Source of the DNA: Anoplopoma fimbria
Lineage: Eukaryota; Chordata; Actinopteri; Perciformes; Anoplopomatidae
DNA: 64,000 bases
Assembly (NCBI RefSeq): GCF_027596085.1
Contig: NC_072472.1
Span: 7,483,451 to 7,547,450, forward strand
Direction: 5' to 3'
Part shown: piece by piece, positions 36,441 through 48,596 of the stretch
How positions within the stretch are numbered: the first letter of the stretch is position 1
Layout of the letters: the number at the start of each line of letters is the position of its first letter
Position numbers and translations under genes: made by a program
The notes under the pieces: model-generated
What the model saw: the letters and a program-made list of their open reading frames with translations, nothing else
Told to the model about the DNA's origin: nothing
The model's database searches: none

Positions 36441-37488
36441 CAGGAAGTGTGGGTGGGCTAATCTTCTCCCGGTGAGCTCTGGTACTGGACCTCCATCAGC
36501 TCACCATGGTATTCGAAATAATAGAAGGGTGAGGAGATAAAGGAAGATGGAAACCCCCCCCACCCAAAACCCCTGACAAATGGTAGAATTTCCTCGAGTG
36601 CAGCTCTATACTTAATGGTAATGGTTTAGGGATGAAGAATGAGTTGAGTTGGAAACCCACGGAGAAAAATGGTTATTGCATCTAATCCAGATGACAGCAA
36701 TGACCCCAATCTCACATCAGGGAATTGTCTGCTTCACTTTGATTTCACTCAGTGTGACCACTTGAACAAGTCTTGAAACAATTCAAGGCTCAAATGCTTC
36801 TCTTTAATTCACCTTTGGGCTATTTGTGGAGCATGAAGCGTGGCGAATGGTCAGATGATCCAAACGAGGGCTGGCAGTGGCTTCAACACTCCCTTCTTCA
36901 GCCAATATACATCTCTACTTCAAATTCAAATTTGATTGTTGTCTATCACAACCTAGAGGCCAGCGTATACTGAATTAATAAAAGGGTGAGGCTTGCCCAG
37001 TTTGACTGCTACCTTTCCATTGCATAAATCGCCTAATGGGCAGCAGCAGGCAGTAACATTTTTGGCTGCAAATTGAGTCTCTGGGGCTTTGCCTCCTCTC
37101 AGGATGCATACAAACCTGGCACACGCTAACCATGAGGTTAAAGCCCTCTCATGGTTTGGAAATGCAACCACTGCTGCAAATCATACCGAAGACTTCAAGG
37201 CAATCATACGTAGGGGGAAGTGGTTAACCCCTTGTCAGTTTCCATCCCGGGCAAATTCTGATGTTTTTAAAGTGATCAACAGGATTAGTTTCTAGCTTAC
37301 ACTCATACAATGAATGGTTAACAGATTGACAACCTCTCATTCACTTGTTCTAAAATACACACAGCCTCAACCGGTAGATTAACATGTTCACTTTCTTGAA
37401 GTCTGAGTTCTTCCCATTGACACAATCCTAGCTCTGCCCTGCTGTTTTCTGTGCTCTGCATGCTGCATTGATATATCAAAGGGATGAT
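36441..37488. other. unique sequence, no gene seen
   Basis: A C-rich run lies near 36553. No feature could be supported. Confidence 0.55.
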
Positions 37489-37510
37489 AAAAAAAAAAAA
37501 AAAAAAAAAA
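37489..37510. repeat. A22 homopolymer
   Basis: Twenty-two A in a row. No retroelement body could be traced on either side, so this is treated as a simple repeat. Confidence 0.95.
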
Positions 37511-37593
37511 GTTTTTGTTTTTCCTTTGCCTGTTCATCCAGATCTGGTCAGGTGGTGGATCACTGAAACATCACTGGAGGACAATTTGGATGA

Positions 37594-37619
37594 GATTTCA
37601 TCACTGTAGTGATGAAATC
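37594..37619. repeat. inverted repeat, 12-bp arms, 2-nt centre
   Basis: GATTTCATCACT and AGTGATGAAATC flank a GT centre. A near-perfect 26-bp palindrome in unique sequence. Confidence 0.85.
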
Positions 37620-38573
37620 CAATTGCAATGGAAATGAAACACACAATCTAGCCTTGACAGACTCACTTATCATCAGTGCGTTTACTTTCTATCTCAGTTT
37701 TTCAGGTAACTTTTTTTTTCCAGTGTCCCTTAATGGCTCCTTATTGCCTCATTATTTATATTTCTAGTTCACAGTAAGGAGAAAGAATCAAGTGAGGTCT
37801 GAGCCTGCACACAGCTAAGGAGTAGGCCTATATTGTCTAATGGAAACTGCTGTTTATCGGAGCAGCAGGTCCTCCACTGGCTACTAATTGAGAAGAATAT
37901 AGAGTGAAGGGAGCCTTCCCTTTGGAGTTGCACACTCCCTGTGGAGATGCTGCGTTTGACCCGTCTCTAGGAAACAACGGCGTCTCATAGGTAAGCCGGC
38001 GACGCCCAGTTCCCTGAAGCATATGCATGACAGAGCATCAGAGCACAAACACATACTGACATATAATCTGACATTTTACGGTTTGAGGGTTTCAATACAG
38101 GGCAACTGAAAAAAAAAAGATATATATATTGGATTGAAAGATCACAATAAAGATTAGTGTCCCACTATTGCCTTCTGGAAGGTGCCGTTGAGAAGCTGAA
38201 TTGCATACTGCAAACAAAGATCAGGTAGAAATGGAAAAAGTGGGCAAAGACAGACACTCAAGGGACACCAACCAAAGATAAGAGAGGAGCACAGCGAGTG
38301 TTTGAGATAGAAAAAGAAGTGAATCAACAGATAAACAGATAAACGGGGAGACAGCTGTGTTGTCGACACTTAAAAGGGAATGATAGAAGTGGAGAAGCAA
38401 GGTGGAGTTGATAAACTGACAGCTGACAGCATAAACATGGGCTATATGCATCACTAGTGGAGTTATGTAACTGCCACTGATGTCTTCTTAAGGAGAACAG
38501 TCACACTGTTGGTTTTATGTGTTTTGGTCCCGCTAGCAGCAGGGCCCGAAAGGGGTTGGTCAGTCTGTGGACA
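37620..38573. other. unique sequence, no gene seen
   Basis: No feature could be supported. Confidence 0.55.
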
Positions 38574-38869
38574 CCAGAGGTGGGGCAAGTCCATGTCCAG
38601 TTCTTTGAGTCCAAGAGAGGGGAAGTCTCCAGTCACCAAGTAAACAAGTCTAAGTTATGTCCTCGTCGATCAAGTCAAGTCAGTAGTTAATTAAAACGAG
38701 TCCAAGTCAAGTCAGAAGTTAATAGAAACAAGTCCACGTCACGTCAGAAGAAAATAGACACCAGTCAGACTCAGAAGTTAATGGTGACAGGTCAAAGTCA
38801 AAAGGTAATGGGGACAAGTCAAGGTCAAGACAGAAGTTAATAGAGACAAGTCCAAGTCATGTCACAAGT
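38574..38869. repeat. degenerate minisatellite, ~31-bp unit
   Basis: From about 38680, units of the form TCAGAAGTTAATAGAAACAA then GTCCAAGTCA recur six times with substitutions and small length changes. The left part (CCAGAGGTGGGGCAAGTCCA) and the shorter period AAGTCAAGTC resemble a fish repeat rich in AAGTC words, so the array may have grown from that element. No reading frame is maintained. Confidence 0.75.
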
Positions 38870-38883
38870 GTGTGTTTTTTTAA

Positions 38884-39180
38884 TGAAATGAATGGAAACT
38901 TTATTGACCCTAGGGGTAATTATTTTGCTCAAAGAGCATGAAGAAAACATCATATGATAGGCTGACCCTCATGCTTTAGTCTGATATATATGACTGCACA
39001 TAATATAACATAAAACATTAACAATAAACACACAGCATAAACAAAACCTCATTAAATGCATAATTTGGGAAACCATTTAGGGCATCAGGTGCTAGTTAAA
39101 AAGAAGAATCCAAGTTCAGACTACTTGATAAAGATTGTTAAGCAGGGGAAAGCTGAGTAGGACAAAAGATGTGATGTTTG
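38884..39180 (-). mobile_element. LINE-like 3' end (minus strand)
   Basis: Reading plus, GGAAACTTTATTGACCCTAG then GGGTAATTATTTTGC resembles the reverse complement of a fish non-LTR retrotransposon tail that ends CCCC(T)GGGGATCAATAAAGT. The AT/ACA-rich sequence to about 39060 and GCTGAGTAGGACAAAAGATG near 39150 also echo the 3' region of that LINE type as I remember it. The minus strand carries AATAAA at 38900-38905, so a genuine polyadenylated 3' UTR is the alternative. Confidence 0.4.
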
Positions 39181-39909
39181 TTTTTTTTGTTAATCATCCA
39201 AATGGAATATAGTCCTATTATTCAGTTAACAAGCTTAACAGGAAAACATGGAAATGATCAGCCTCGACAACAGCTGACATGTCCATGACGCATCTGAGTA
39301 AGCTGTCCAAGTCCACAGACCTCACAAACCAGGTGAAATCAAAAGCTTCACAGTCCGCCACTCCCTGCAGCCACATGTGGGCTTTGTTAACTGCAGGGTG
39401 TGAATAGTAACAATGCAATTACATATTATGGGTTCAACAGATAGTTTCAACGGTCCCTTCATGAGGTCATTAAGGCTGTGACAATCAGAAAACGTTTTAA
39501 ACCGATTGTCTATGAACGGAGAAAAAGCGTTGGAATATATTGTTATAATAAAACACAAGGTCTGGTGAAATAAAAAAAGGTTGAAGCTTAAACAGAAGTG
39601 AATTAGAGCACGTATATACTGATGGGGGGGAAAAAATGCTATGTTATTGTGCTTTTTTTGTTCTAATTTCCACACATATATAGCCAAACAGGCATGGGGA
39701 GACACAGTGGAGTGTGATTGCAGAACAGTTTGGAGCTGTCTAACACAAGCAGTGTTTGCTCTCTGATTCAGAGAGCCTGGGATTCCTTCAACAAGCTGCC
39801 ATTTTGTGCTAATATTCACAGAGGGAAAAATCCAAGATAAAAGACAGGAATGCAGTGTAGTCACAAGAGATGTTCTATTTCTCATCCCCCGAAAAACTAA
39901 GCAGTCCAC
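39181..39909 (-). other. long overlapping minus-strand frames, unassigned
   Basis: Two minus-strand frames overlap: 39322-39909 (195 codons, the longest non-repetitive frame in the window) and 39218-39418 (66 codons, with KAHMWLQGVADCEAFDFTW). The shorter is preceded by a splice-acceptor-like CACCCTGCAG at 39391-39400 and ends 310 bp before an AATAAA on the same strand. No domain is recognisable in either, and the longer is rich in Leu, Ser, Phe and His with no coding texture I trust. It may be chance, an old LINE body, or a terminal exon. Confidence 0.15.
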
Positions 39910-41399
39910 TGCTAGCTAGACAAGGGAATTCCGCAGTAAAATTATACCACCACCAATTCCATCAATCAGATAATGCTTTAGTACTGCAATGTGGAAGATA
40001 TCAAATAATAGACTTTATCTCTCACTCAGCTGACAGTTTAACTGCTTCCAACGCTCACTCTTCAATTGTTAGTTGGGTTATCTTTCAGAGTCGCTCAGCC
40101 AAACTGACAGTTTACAAAAACTTTAAACCCCTACATGGCTTCAACATCAACTGACATTCAACTCCAAAACAATACTTCACATCAGAATAATCGATATCTT
40201 TAGACATCTTAATCTGTTAACAGTGTTTAGTTTATAGTATTCAAATGACTGGAATTGCCCAATCCATAAAATATCCAATTTTCCTTTGGCATGAATTTGT
40301 TCAGTTTTACTATCATTCTTTGAAAACATTTGTCAGAAACTTAATTTTGACTACACCAGGGAGAGTTTGCTTTTCACTTAAATTTTTAATTTTTCCTTCA
40401 GCCCAAAATCCGCAGCATTTAAGGACCGCATCGATTTACTCACATTAATACCACAGCAGTTCCTAAAAAAAACACTTCTCTCAATGCAATAACAATCAGC
40501 ACACATTTCATCTGTAAGTGTTTAACACGAGTCTGAAGGTGGTAATTTAGCCCATTTGATATGGCTGCTACAAACTTTTTAAGCGTCTTAATTAAAAGCC
40601 TGATTTGTTTAGCAATAACGACAATTTGAAGAGCAATTCAAAGACAGTTAAGAAGCTTTGCAGTCAGTAGCTAATTTGCTCAGGAGCTATGTGGCACTAG
40701 GAAATGCAATACTTCAGAGCAGCCCAACAAGAAATTTCAAAGCAGTATATCAACCAATCAGGGATTCAAGTGTTTGAGAACTGCCTTATAGAAAGGTATT
40801 GAGTGGAGCGGCAAACAGGCCGAAAGTCATTGGAAAAAAGCGGACACAGAGATAACACGAGTACCAGCTGTCAGAACACCGGTGAGACAGCACACTCCAA
40901 AATGAAAGCTGCAGAATGTGACAACAGTGCTACACTTGATGGACACGTGTAGACAGGACGCAACGCCGGTGATGAGCAGGAGGATACCGGCGGTCTGCTC
41001 TTCTGCCCAAAAAAAAACATCCAAATTGGCTGACCTGTCAGGGTCGCTACATCCATCCAAAAGGCTGGAATCACGAGCCAAGCAACTTTACCCTTTTTCA
41101 AACCGGCCACAGAGCTGCTCCAGTTCATTTTCAGCAGGTAGCCAAAGTCAACTTGTAGCTGGAATAACATCCACCGTAGCAAACGAGCCAGGATGACAGC
41201 AGCCATCACAATTCAAAAGGCAGGGAGTGAATTTACCTAGACACCCCACCAGCAAACAGGTCATTTAGGTGTAGAAATCAAAGTGGGGATGACTAGAAAT
41301 AGTGAAGCAGCAGGCAAATGAAATGCGAGTAGAAATATGATTTGAGGTGTAATAAGAAATGTAGGGCAAATCCTCCACAAATTACAATAAAGCTGCCCG
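39910..41399. other. unique sequence, no gene seen
   Basis: Opposed frames near 40871-41209 (112 codons minus, 92 plus) show no recognisable domain. Nothing else is supportable. Confidence 0.5.
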
Positions 41400-41917
41400 T
41401 CTGCTCAATTACTCCCACACCAGAAATCCCATCACCCCGGTCCTTCAAAACCCCCACAGACTCAAAGAATCCAGTTCAATATTCTCTTCATCACCTACAA
41501 AGCCCTTAATAAACTAGCCCCCTCATACCTTTCTGACCTTCTGCATCAACATACTCCTACCTTCAACCTCAGATCCACAAAGGCCAGCCTACTCACCCCT
41601 CTCACCCAGTTCAAACACCCTTCCTGGGGGGACAGGGCCTTCTCCTTTGCTGCCCGCGCCTTCAGTTACTGCAAACACCTCAGACATCCCCCCTTACTCC
41701 TCTCTTTAATAACTGCACTCAAAACTAACCCAACTCACATCTATTTATTGTCATACTTAATGTTATGTAATTGTCTTAGTACTGTTGTAATGTATATTTT
41801 TTTAATATTGCTAGCTTTTACTATTTCTGTTGCTGTCTTAATGAAAAGTGCCTTTTTTTTTAAAGCGCTTTAAAAATAAAATGTATTTTTATTGTTGTTG
41901 TTGCTGTGGTTATTATT
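41400..41917 (+). mobile_element. L2-clade LINE, 5'-truncated 3' end
   Basis: The plus strand encodes a broken C-terminal piece of an L2-type ORF2: a first frame gives TRNPITPVLQNPHRLK (from 41419), then a frameshift, then RIQFNILFITYKALNKLAPS and YLSDLLHQHTP, and later GDRAFSFAA. This matches the conserved end of L2 reverse transcriptase proteins (RIQFKIL.TYKALN..APPYLSDLL...GDRAFS..AP.LWN.LP). A 3' UTR follows, then AAAGCGCTTTAAAAATAAAA and (TTG)n-like repeats, the typical L2 tail. The copy is dead: it is truncated, frameshifted and lacks the expected LWNSLP-type ending. Confidence 0.85.
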
Positions 41918-44554
41918 AAATGAAAAACAAAAAAAATGAATTCTTAATATAATAAAAAAAAACGTTTTACTGTCCTCTTTGTAGTTTTGCCAATGATTAT
42001 CTAAATGCAAATTTAAAAGTAACATATTTTCAGTTGATAAAGGTATTAATAACATTTCATCAACCATAGAAAAAGCCTTCACACACCCATCTCTACACAT
42101 CCTGGCACACCAACCCACTACAAGGACATATTGCATTAACCATATACAGTTCAAATATGGTTCATTCACCAAGTACTTAAGGAAATATGTTTTTTTTTAA
42201 GGATATTCAAATTTGGTAGCAGTTAACAGTGTTATCTGAGAGAAGAAAGGATTAGGCCCATTTCATTGGCTAATCCTGCTACAGCATTTAGAGGGGGGGA
42301 AAAAAAGGTTGTGGGTGAAAATCTGCCATTAACCAAATGGACTTGGCTGGGTGGAGGAGAGCTTGCCTAATGTGTGGTGTACTTAGTATGGGGGGGACTT
42401 GTGCCAATTTCAGTGCTTCAGAGTCCCAGTCAGTTCCAGAGACGCAGCGAGGGTCCTGAAGAAGCTTCATTTATTCTCAGCAGGGCAACAGAAGGGAACT
42501 GAGTTCCGCCAGAGATACAAATGGCGTATCCATGTGAGGCGACAGCAAGCGCTCCACCAAAGGTCAGATTCCCCCAATTTCATTTCTTCTTCTTTTTGTT
42601 GTTCCCTTCCTTACACTGGCTTTGGCAGAAATCAGTAATACAGAACCATGCCGGTGTCATTATCTGTATCATGCACAAAACAGAGAGATGTTTTGTTTCT
42701 TGTGGATGCCTAATTTGTAGGATTGAAGGCAGGTGATAAAATCCAGTACTTTCATCTCTTGCTTGTTATCTTTTTCAATATGATCTGTGTGCTAATGAAT
42801 CCAACCAGAAAGCATGGTAATGGTACCTTATTTTAGTGAATGCAACATCAACTATGAACATTTTTTAAAGGACAATTTGGCTTCAGGGAGAATTTGGGAG
42901 TTTCAGTTTCCTCAAACTAGGCACTGTAACTATTACGTCTCCATATACGGAGACCCGCAAACTCATTTTATGCCTCTGTGTTCAATTTAAGGATATTTTT
43001 GCAAAGGTGCTTTAGGCTACCTTTGTTTAATGCAAGTGGTATAGTTTTGTAAAACCCTGGGACATTGTGATGTCACATCCACATGTTTGCAGCAAATCCA
43101 TTTCAGAGCCTTTAGATTCAAATATATAACGGTGCATTAGACACTGAAATACACGGAAACATGCCTGGAATGCGAGAAAAATTATGTCAAAGCCTCCATC
43201 TCCTCAGTTTTGGCAGCACAATGGTTAACGTACTTCATGCGTGCCACAATTTGAGTTTTTCTTTTCCTGGGTGATGACATAATTGTATGGTGAAAGCAAT
43301 GCTTGTAAATGTGTCGTTTTTCTGCAGCCATAATATAGCACAATCAACAGTTCCTTCATAATGATAAGTTAAAGCAAATAAATAAATAAAACTGTCTATT
43401 GCCAGTTTAAATATTAGATATTAGGCTTTTAAAAAGACTGTCAACAAGCTGTATTACGCACTACTTTCCTTTGCTTTGCCTGATTTTGCAAACCACCCAT
43501 CTTGTGCTCATAAGGGAATGCAGCTTGATGTTTTACAATCAGCAATACCACAGGAATCTACAATTATAATCACCCTTACACTGTGTTTTTTGCCTGGACT
43601 TAACTGTCATTATTAAAGTACTAATGCAACCCCCTGCTAAGACTTTCTACACCCCAGTTGCCTCCGGACACTGACCCTCCATCTCTTTTAGACCATCCAA
43701 AGTGGAACCAAAGCAGACTCCTTAAGTTCTATGAATAGATATTTTAGTTATTATTGGGGTTTTAGAGTTTAGGTTCAGGGTAGCCCTTTTAATGCAGTTT
43801 GCATCTCAAGAATACCAAAAATTGAGAACCCTTTACTGCTGAGAAATAGCCAGTGGAGCTATCTTATCTGCCCAGAACCATTGGCAGGATATTTAAAAAG
43901 TAGCAGATTGGCTGCAGGTATAGGCAAGCCAGCCCATCCGAATTGGCAGGACAAGTCCCTGAGACAACCCATGCTGCTAATCCGGAAACCCTCTGATCAA
44001 ATTAAAACATGTGAGTGGATGAGGAAAATCTGTAAATATGTGGATAGCCTCCAGCCGTCTATGACTTATTCTATGAATATGTGTCTCCTTTTGTCTCATT
44101 TCAGGTTTTTGTGATGGTTTGATTTAGTGAAACACAGTTTTGTGGGCAGTTGATGCTGCAAGTAAAGACAATTTATTTGAAGGTAATTAAACGTGAAAAA
44201 CTATGGATTTAAAGTGTAGATTAAATGATACAATATAAAATACATGACCTCTGTCAGTGCTTTATAGTAAAATATAAAACAAAGTGACAAAGTGAGTGTA
44301 TTTAAAGTATGCCTGTTTATTTATTTTTGAACCATATATACATAATTCACCTTTTTGTCACTGTCATGCAACTATTGCCCCAACACACAAAATAATATTG
44401 GGGGGTTTTGTCGTCGCACCAAGATTTAGATTACACCTTCTACACCAACAGTAGCCTCAGTAGACCACCATTTAACCATCAGACAATATGATGTAAACAC
44501 AGGAGATCTGGTACATTTCTTCAGTTACTATGACTATTTTATATTATTATGTTT
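41918..44554. other. unique sequence, no gene seen
   Basis: An imperfect palindrome GTCTCCATATACGGAGAC lies near 42937. The stretch around 42860-43240 has phrases (TTTTGTAAAACCCTGGGACA, TTGTGATGTCACATCC) that may belong to an interspersed repeat, but I cannot support it from a second copy in the window. Confidence 0.5.
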
Positions 44555-44635
44555 ATTGTAATGCAGCAATCAACAAGACAAATTCCTTGTCTGTGTAACA
44601 TACATTCAATAAACCCTTTATGTTCCTGATTCGGA
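44555..44635 (+). mobile_element. relic of a non-LTR retroelement 3' tail
   Basis: GCAGCAATCAACAAGACAAA then TTCCTTGTCTGTGTAACATA and CAATAAACCC...CTGATTCGG resembles the AAATTCCTTGTATGTG...CAATAAAGCTGATTCTGATT tail of fish LINEs. Old and without an identifiable coding part. Confidence 0.4.
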
Positions 44636-45589
44636 CTGTTTTTTTTTTGCTATTTTTGTGATATTATCACTGTTCATCTTTCATCAAATGGTAGACATGC
44701 TAGCCAAAATGCATTGTAAAAAATGGAGGAAATCTGTAGGAAGAAATGGGTACCCATTTAAGCATTAACATTTTTAGGTCAAGCCATGTGGGCTTAATAG
44801 TGCAATGTTCCTGACCCAAACACAGACACACACCATTTGGTGGTTATCTTAAAAGCCAAATTTGACTTGACACTCTTCATGTCCCTGTTTGCTCAAGCAC
44901 ACTTTGACAAATGAGTGTTGGGGCCAAAATAAGAAAGGCAGCAGAGTCAGCTTAGCTGTTACTGAGAATCGGTGGTAAACAAATCCTCTTGTGGCTGAGA
45001 TTTAAAGCAAAGCCTGTGCTTTTCTGCTCCCGGTTGCACTAACGCAGACTGTGAAATTAGCTGAAGCAAATTAATGCTATGAAAAGAAAGAAGGGCGGCT
45101 GAATGAAATGCGGTCTCGGACAAAAGAGGTCTGGCCAAGCTCATTCTTGGCACATGCCTTCCAAGGCAGAGCCTGTACAAGCTCTGTATTATTCACAAAA
45201 AAAAACTAAATGAGACAAAAATAATTTTAAATCAAATACTGTAAATGGAAAAGTGAGTATGAATGAGTGCAGAGCCGAGTAAGAAAAGCTGCTGCTGATG
45301 AAATGTCTGAGCACCCACACAAGTGCAAAGGCTAATGATGACATTCAATAAAAACTGTCAATATCTGGCCAAAATGCAGACATTGCTGTACAGTAAATTG
45401 ATTGGATTTGGATTCATACTGGGAACAAAACATTGGGTTTATCTGTGCATTGCGGCCTCTTTGAAGAGCGGGAGAGCATTTGCAATTTAGCAGTATTGGC
45501 AATAACCTCCGGCAGTATGTATACTTGCCCTATTGCCTGACCTTTTACAGCCTCTATAAATTAGCTGGCCCACAGTTATTCAACACAGG
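44636..45589. other. unique sequence, no gene seen
   Basis: The part at 45040-45150 (GTGAAATTAGCTGAAGCAAA, TTAATGC) has enhancer-like texture, but it is too weak to list separately. Confidence 0.5.
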
Positions 45590-45770
45590 CATTAAAGAGT
45601 AATGCCCTCGCTCCAGCTCTGAAGCATCCCTGCTGGGGGAACTGCAGGTGATGTCGACTCTCTCGGGTCGCATTTTATTAACCCAGAGCGACTACCTCAG
45701 CACCTCATCTCGCTCATCTCGTAAATGGGATCTGAAACATCTGGCCAAGGGAGGCACTCTGGTACAAAGT
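45590..45770. promoter_or_regulatory. candidate conserved non-coding element
   Basis: Balanced, repeat-free sequence with CGGGTCGCATTTTATTAACC near 45664. No open frame. Texture-based call. Confidence 0.2.
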
Positions 45771-46740
45771 CAATACAGTTCAATGTAAGGGTGATACCTC
45801 ATTAAAGTATTTTTAATGGAGTATTTTATATATAGCATTTTGCCAACATCTTCTACAGTATTTACATTTGTGCATCAATCCATAAGGAGCTCTGAGCTGG
45901 GGTTTTATTTTTTTCTTTAACAAAACAGCATTTGGGGAAAAAAAAATAACAGTGATGAATCCCAAGGATTTGATAATATAACTTTTGTATGCTTGGTGAG
46001 ATCTACAATGTTTCATAAATGAAATGCATCATCAAATAGTTCAGTTTACATGCCAAGAAAATGCCAAACTCAATGTTGATGGTCAAAGTCTGGAAACGTC
46101 TCTCCGGTAAAATAAGAAAAGTATGCCACGGGTGGTGTAAACACACTATATGGTTAGCACAGAAAGCAGATGTGGTTCATGGTTGCTTGTCACACTTCAG
46201 CTTCAACCGGTCATTCATCACCTAAACCATCACATAACGTTTTCTGACTTATTACTGAAAAAGATGAGATTTGATTTGAGATTTGGACATGTCCCTAGTA
46301 TTCTAAGGCTCTCAAGTTGTTCCAAGTTGCTACAGGTCAAACTCTTTGCATTGTCCAACTGGCCAAGCACCTCCTTTCTCAACATTCTCAATTGATCATT
46401 TTTGCCATTGGTTCAGTTTCCCTCACTTCCTGTCAGCATAGCTCTCTGTAATGCTATTGATCTGTTTAGTTATCTACACACACATCTCAAAATGGTATCT
46501 TTCTGATGATATCTAATAGAAACCTTTCAATAATGAACATGCATCAAATTATTGTGGACTATATGAGGCTGATGCTGTTGATCTCAACCACCTGAATACA
46601 TCCCATCCATAATATCGATTGATCTAAAGAATCTCTATACTTTACGTCCATATCATCTACTGATCTTAAACACGTTATAAATCACATCTATATTATCTAT
46701 TTAACAAGGTAACAGTTTGATGATAACAGGGCCTTGATTC
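45771..46740. other. unique sequence, no gene seen
   Basis: No feature could be supported. Confidence 0.5.
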
Positions 46741-46815
46741 TAGGGCAGGGTTTTCCTTTAAACAATTACCAATAATACCAATACCAGCCCAGTTAATTTA
46801 TACTGATACCAATAG
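46741..46815 (+). mobile_element. degenerate hAT-type MITE fragment
   Basis: TAGGGCAGGGTTTTCCTTTA resembles the terminus of the MITE at 48212 (GGGGCCGGGTATTGTTTAAA), and AATACCAATACCAGCCCAGT ... ACTGATACCAATAG aligns with AACAATACCAGTCCCCTTTT ... ACTGATACCAAAACAG in that element. The right-hand end is not found, so only the left part remains. Confidence 0.55.
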
Positions 46816-48203
46816 ATTAATAACCATCTAATGGGAATGGGAGCTGTGTGTGGCCCATTGGCTAGCTAATTATCACCACAATTTATGTTGATGTTTACTT
46901 AAGATTGTACGGGCAACAGTATATTAAGAACAATAAGGTTATTGAGTCCGAAATGTCCAGTTGTTGTGTAGGTGGTGGGAGAAAGTTAGAATACTTGAAA
47001 CTGAGCTGGAAAACAGAGGATAAGCCATCTGCTCAACTTGCAGGACCAATTCATCGACCATTTGTGAAAAGACAGAAAAGGAAGTGTGTGTGTGGCCGCT
47101 GCTTTGTACATCACTGTCAAAGACTCACAGCGAGCAGCAACACACCAGGAATTAATAATTGAACACTTGTGAATCTAAAGTAAACAGGCCTGTTAGTCCA
47201 TCAGACATCATCTGAGACCCCCCGCCGTCTCTCACAGTACGACCTCCATCATCTGCTGTAATTAGCTCATTTTGGAATGTCACGACAGCAAACAAAATAT
47301 GAAATTGAAAATAAAAATAAAAAAGAACAGATGAGGGAAAAGGTAAATAGGTTTCCATGGAGACCTGCAGCCTATCACTATTCATGCTAAATCAAGCCAA
47401 AATTAACCAGATTTACACATCTGTCAGTATGTTAAAAAGTAATCAGCACATCATAACTATGTACATGTGAGACTGCATTTGACACATTTGAACTCTAAAA
47501 GTAGAGAAACAATGTCTGTGTTAAGATCAACTTTTCCAATTTACAGTTACCCATTTCCTGACATACCAAGCCTACCTTAAATAAGTGCAAACTACAAAGG
47601 CCTTGATCAAATAGTCTGCCATCTCACAACTTCCGTGAAAAGTTGCACTTGAACATGCTGTCAACACAGCTCTCCATCACAATCTGCCTCTGCCACTGAT
47701 TCAACATGTTCAATCGAGACTTCTCAAACTTTGTGTGATGATGTAATAATATACATACACATACTTTCAACGATCTATCATGGAGAAAGGAATTGGAGTA
47801 GTTTGCCTGTAACCAGTGCCTTGAACCCTGGCACACAAAGGTGTAATTTCCAGATATAGGCACTGATCCAAAAGTAAATTGGTCAAACAGGTATGGTATG
47901 AGCACAGAGATGTTTAGTGCTGCTCTGTTCTCTCCTTTAGCTTTTTATTTTCTGAGCAAACATCTGACTGCCTTATTACCAATAACAGTCGCACCTTACG
48001 GAATGAGGGTGGGCAACGTGTCGTTATCAAAATGACATTACGCTTCGGGTGATTGAACTGAAATGAATGTGATAATTACTCAGCCATTACAGCAACTGAT
48101 GCTGGACGTACCACAAAACTACTGGCGATTATTGAACTCCGTTGGCTCAACAATGGTCCAATGGTGCCAGACGACAGATAACGTACAGCTTGACGTATCA
48201 GGG
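46816..48203. other. unique sequence, no gene seen
   Basis: No feature could be supported. Confidence 0.55.
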
Positions 48204-48459
48204 CCCTAAGAGGGGCCGGGTATTGTTTAAAAAATGTTTGATTCCATTAACAATACCAGTCCCCTTTTAAAGTGACACTGATACCAAAACAGTGCTTTAT
48301 TCGATACCCATCATAGACGCTATGCTGGATTAGGGCACAGACAAAGGATCAATTCCAGGTATCATTTGACCAGAGAAGTTTCGATACTACTTCTTACAGG
48401 TATATTTCGGCTGATACCTTTAAAAAGTATTGAGTATCGATACCCAGCCCTCCCTAAGA
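48204..48459. mobile_element. hAT-type MITE with 8-bp TSD
   Basis: A 240-bp element (48212-48451) is flanked by a perfect 8-bp direct repeat, CCCTAAGA, at 48204-48211 and 48452-48459. Its ends are imperfect terminal inverted repeats: left GGGGCCGGGTATTG, right (reverse complement) AGGGCTGGGTATCGATACTC. The interior repeats GATACC/GGTATC words and has no frame. An 8-bp duplication plus termini of the GGGCTGGGTATCGAT kind identifies a non-autonomous hAT transposon of a type common in fish. No transposase is in the window, so mobilisation would be in trans. Confidence 0.85.
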
Positions 48460-48482
48460 TGAATCTACTACAACTGGCAAAT

Positions 48483-48596
48483 GGCAACGTTGCATTGACT
48501 AGTTTACCTATCAGTCTTCATTGATAACAAAAACTCAGTGGCAACGTTGCATTGATTAGTTTACCTATCAGTCTTCATTGATAACAAAAACTCAGT
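48483..48596 (+). repeat. 57-bp tandem duplication
   Basis: Two adjacent 57-bp copies beginning GGCAACGTTGCATTGA differ at one base (GACTAG versus GATTAG). The duplication starts 23 bp after the MITE's target-site duplication. It is recent or concerted, since only one difference has accumulated. Confidence 0.92.

Noticed and set aside
40871..41209. 112-codon minus frame with hydrophobic segments
   Set aside because: An opposed 92-codon plus frame covers the same bases, codon use is unremarkable, and no family is recognised.
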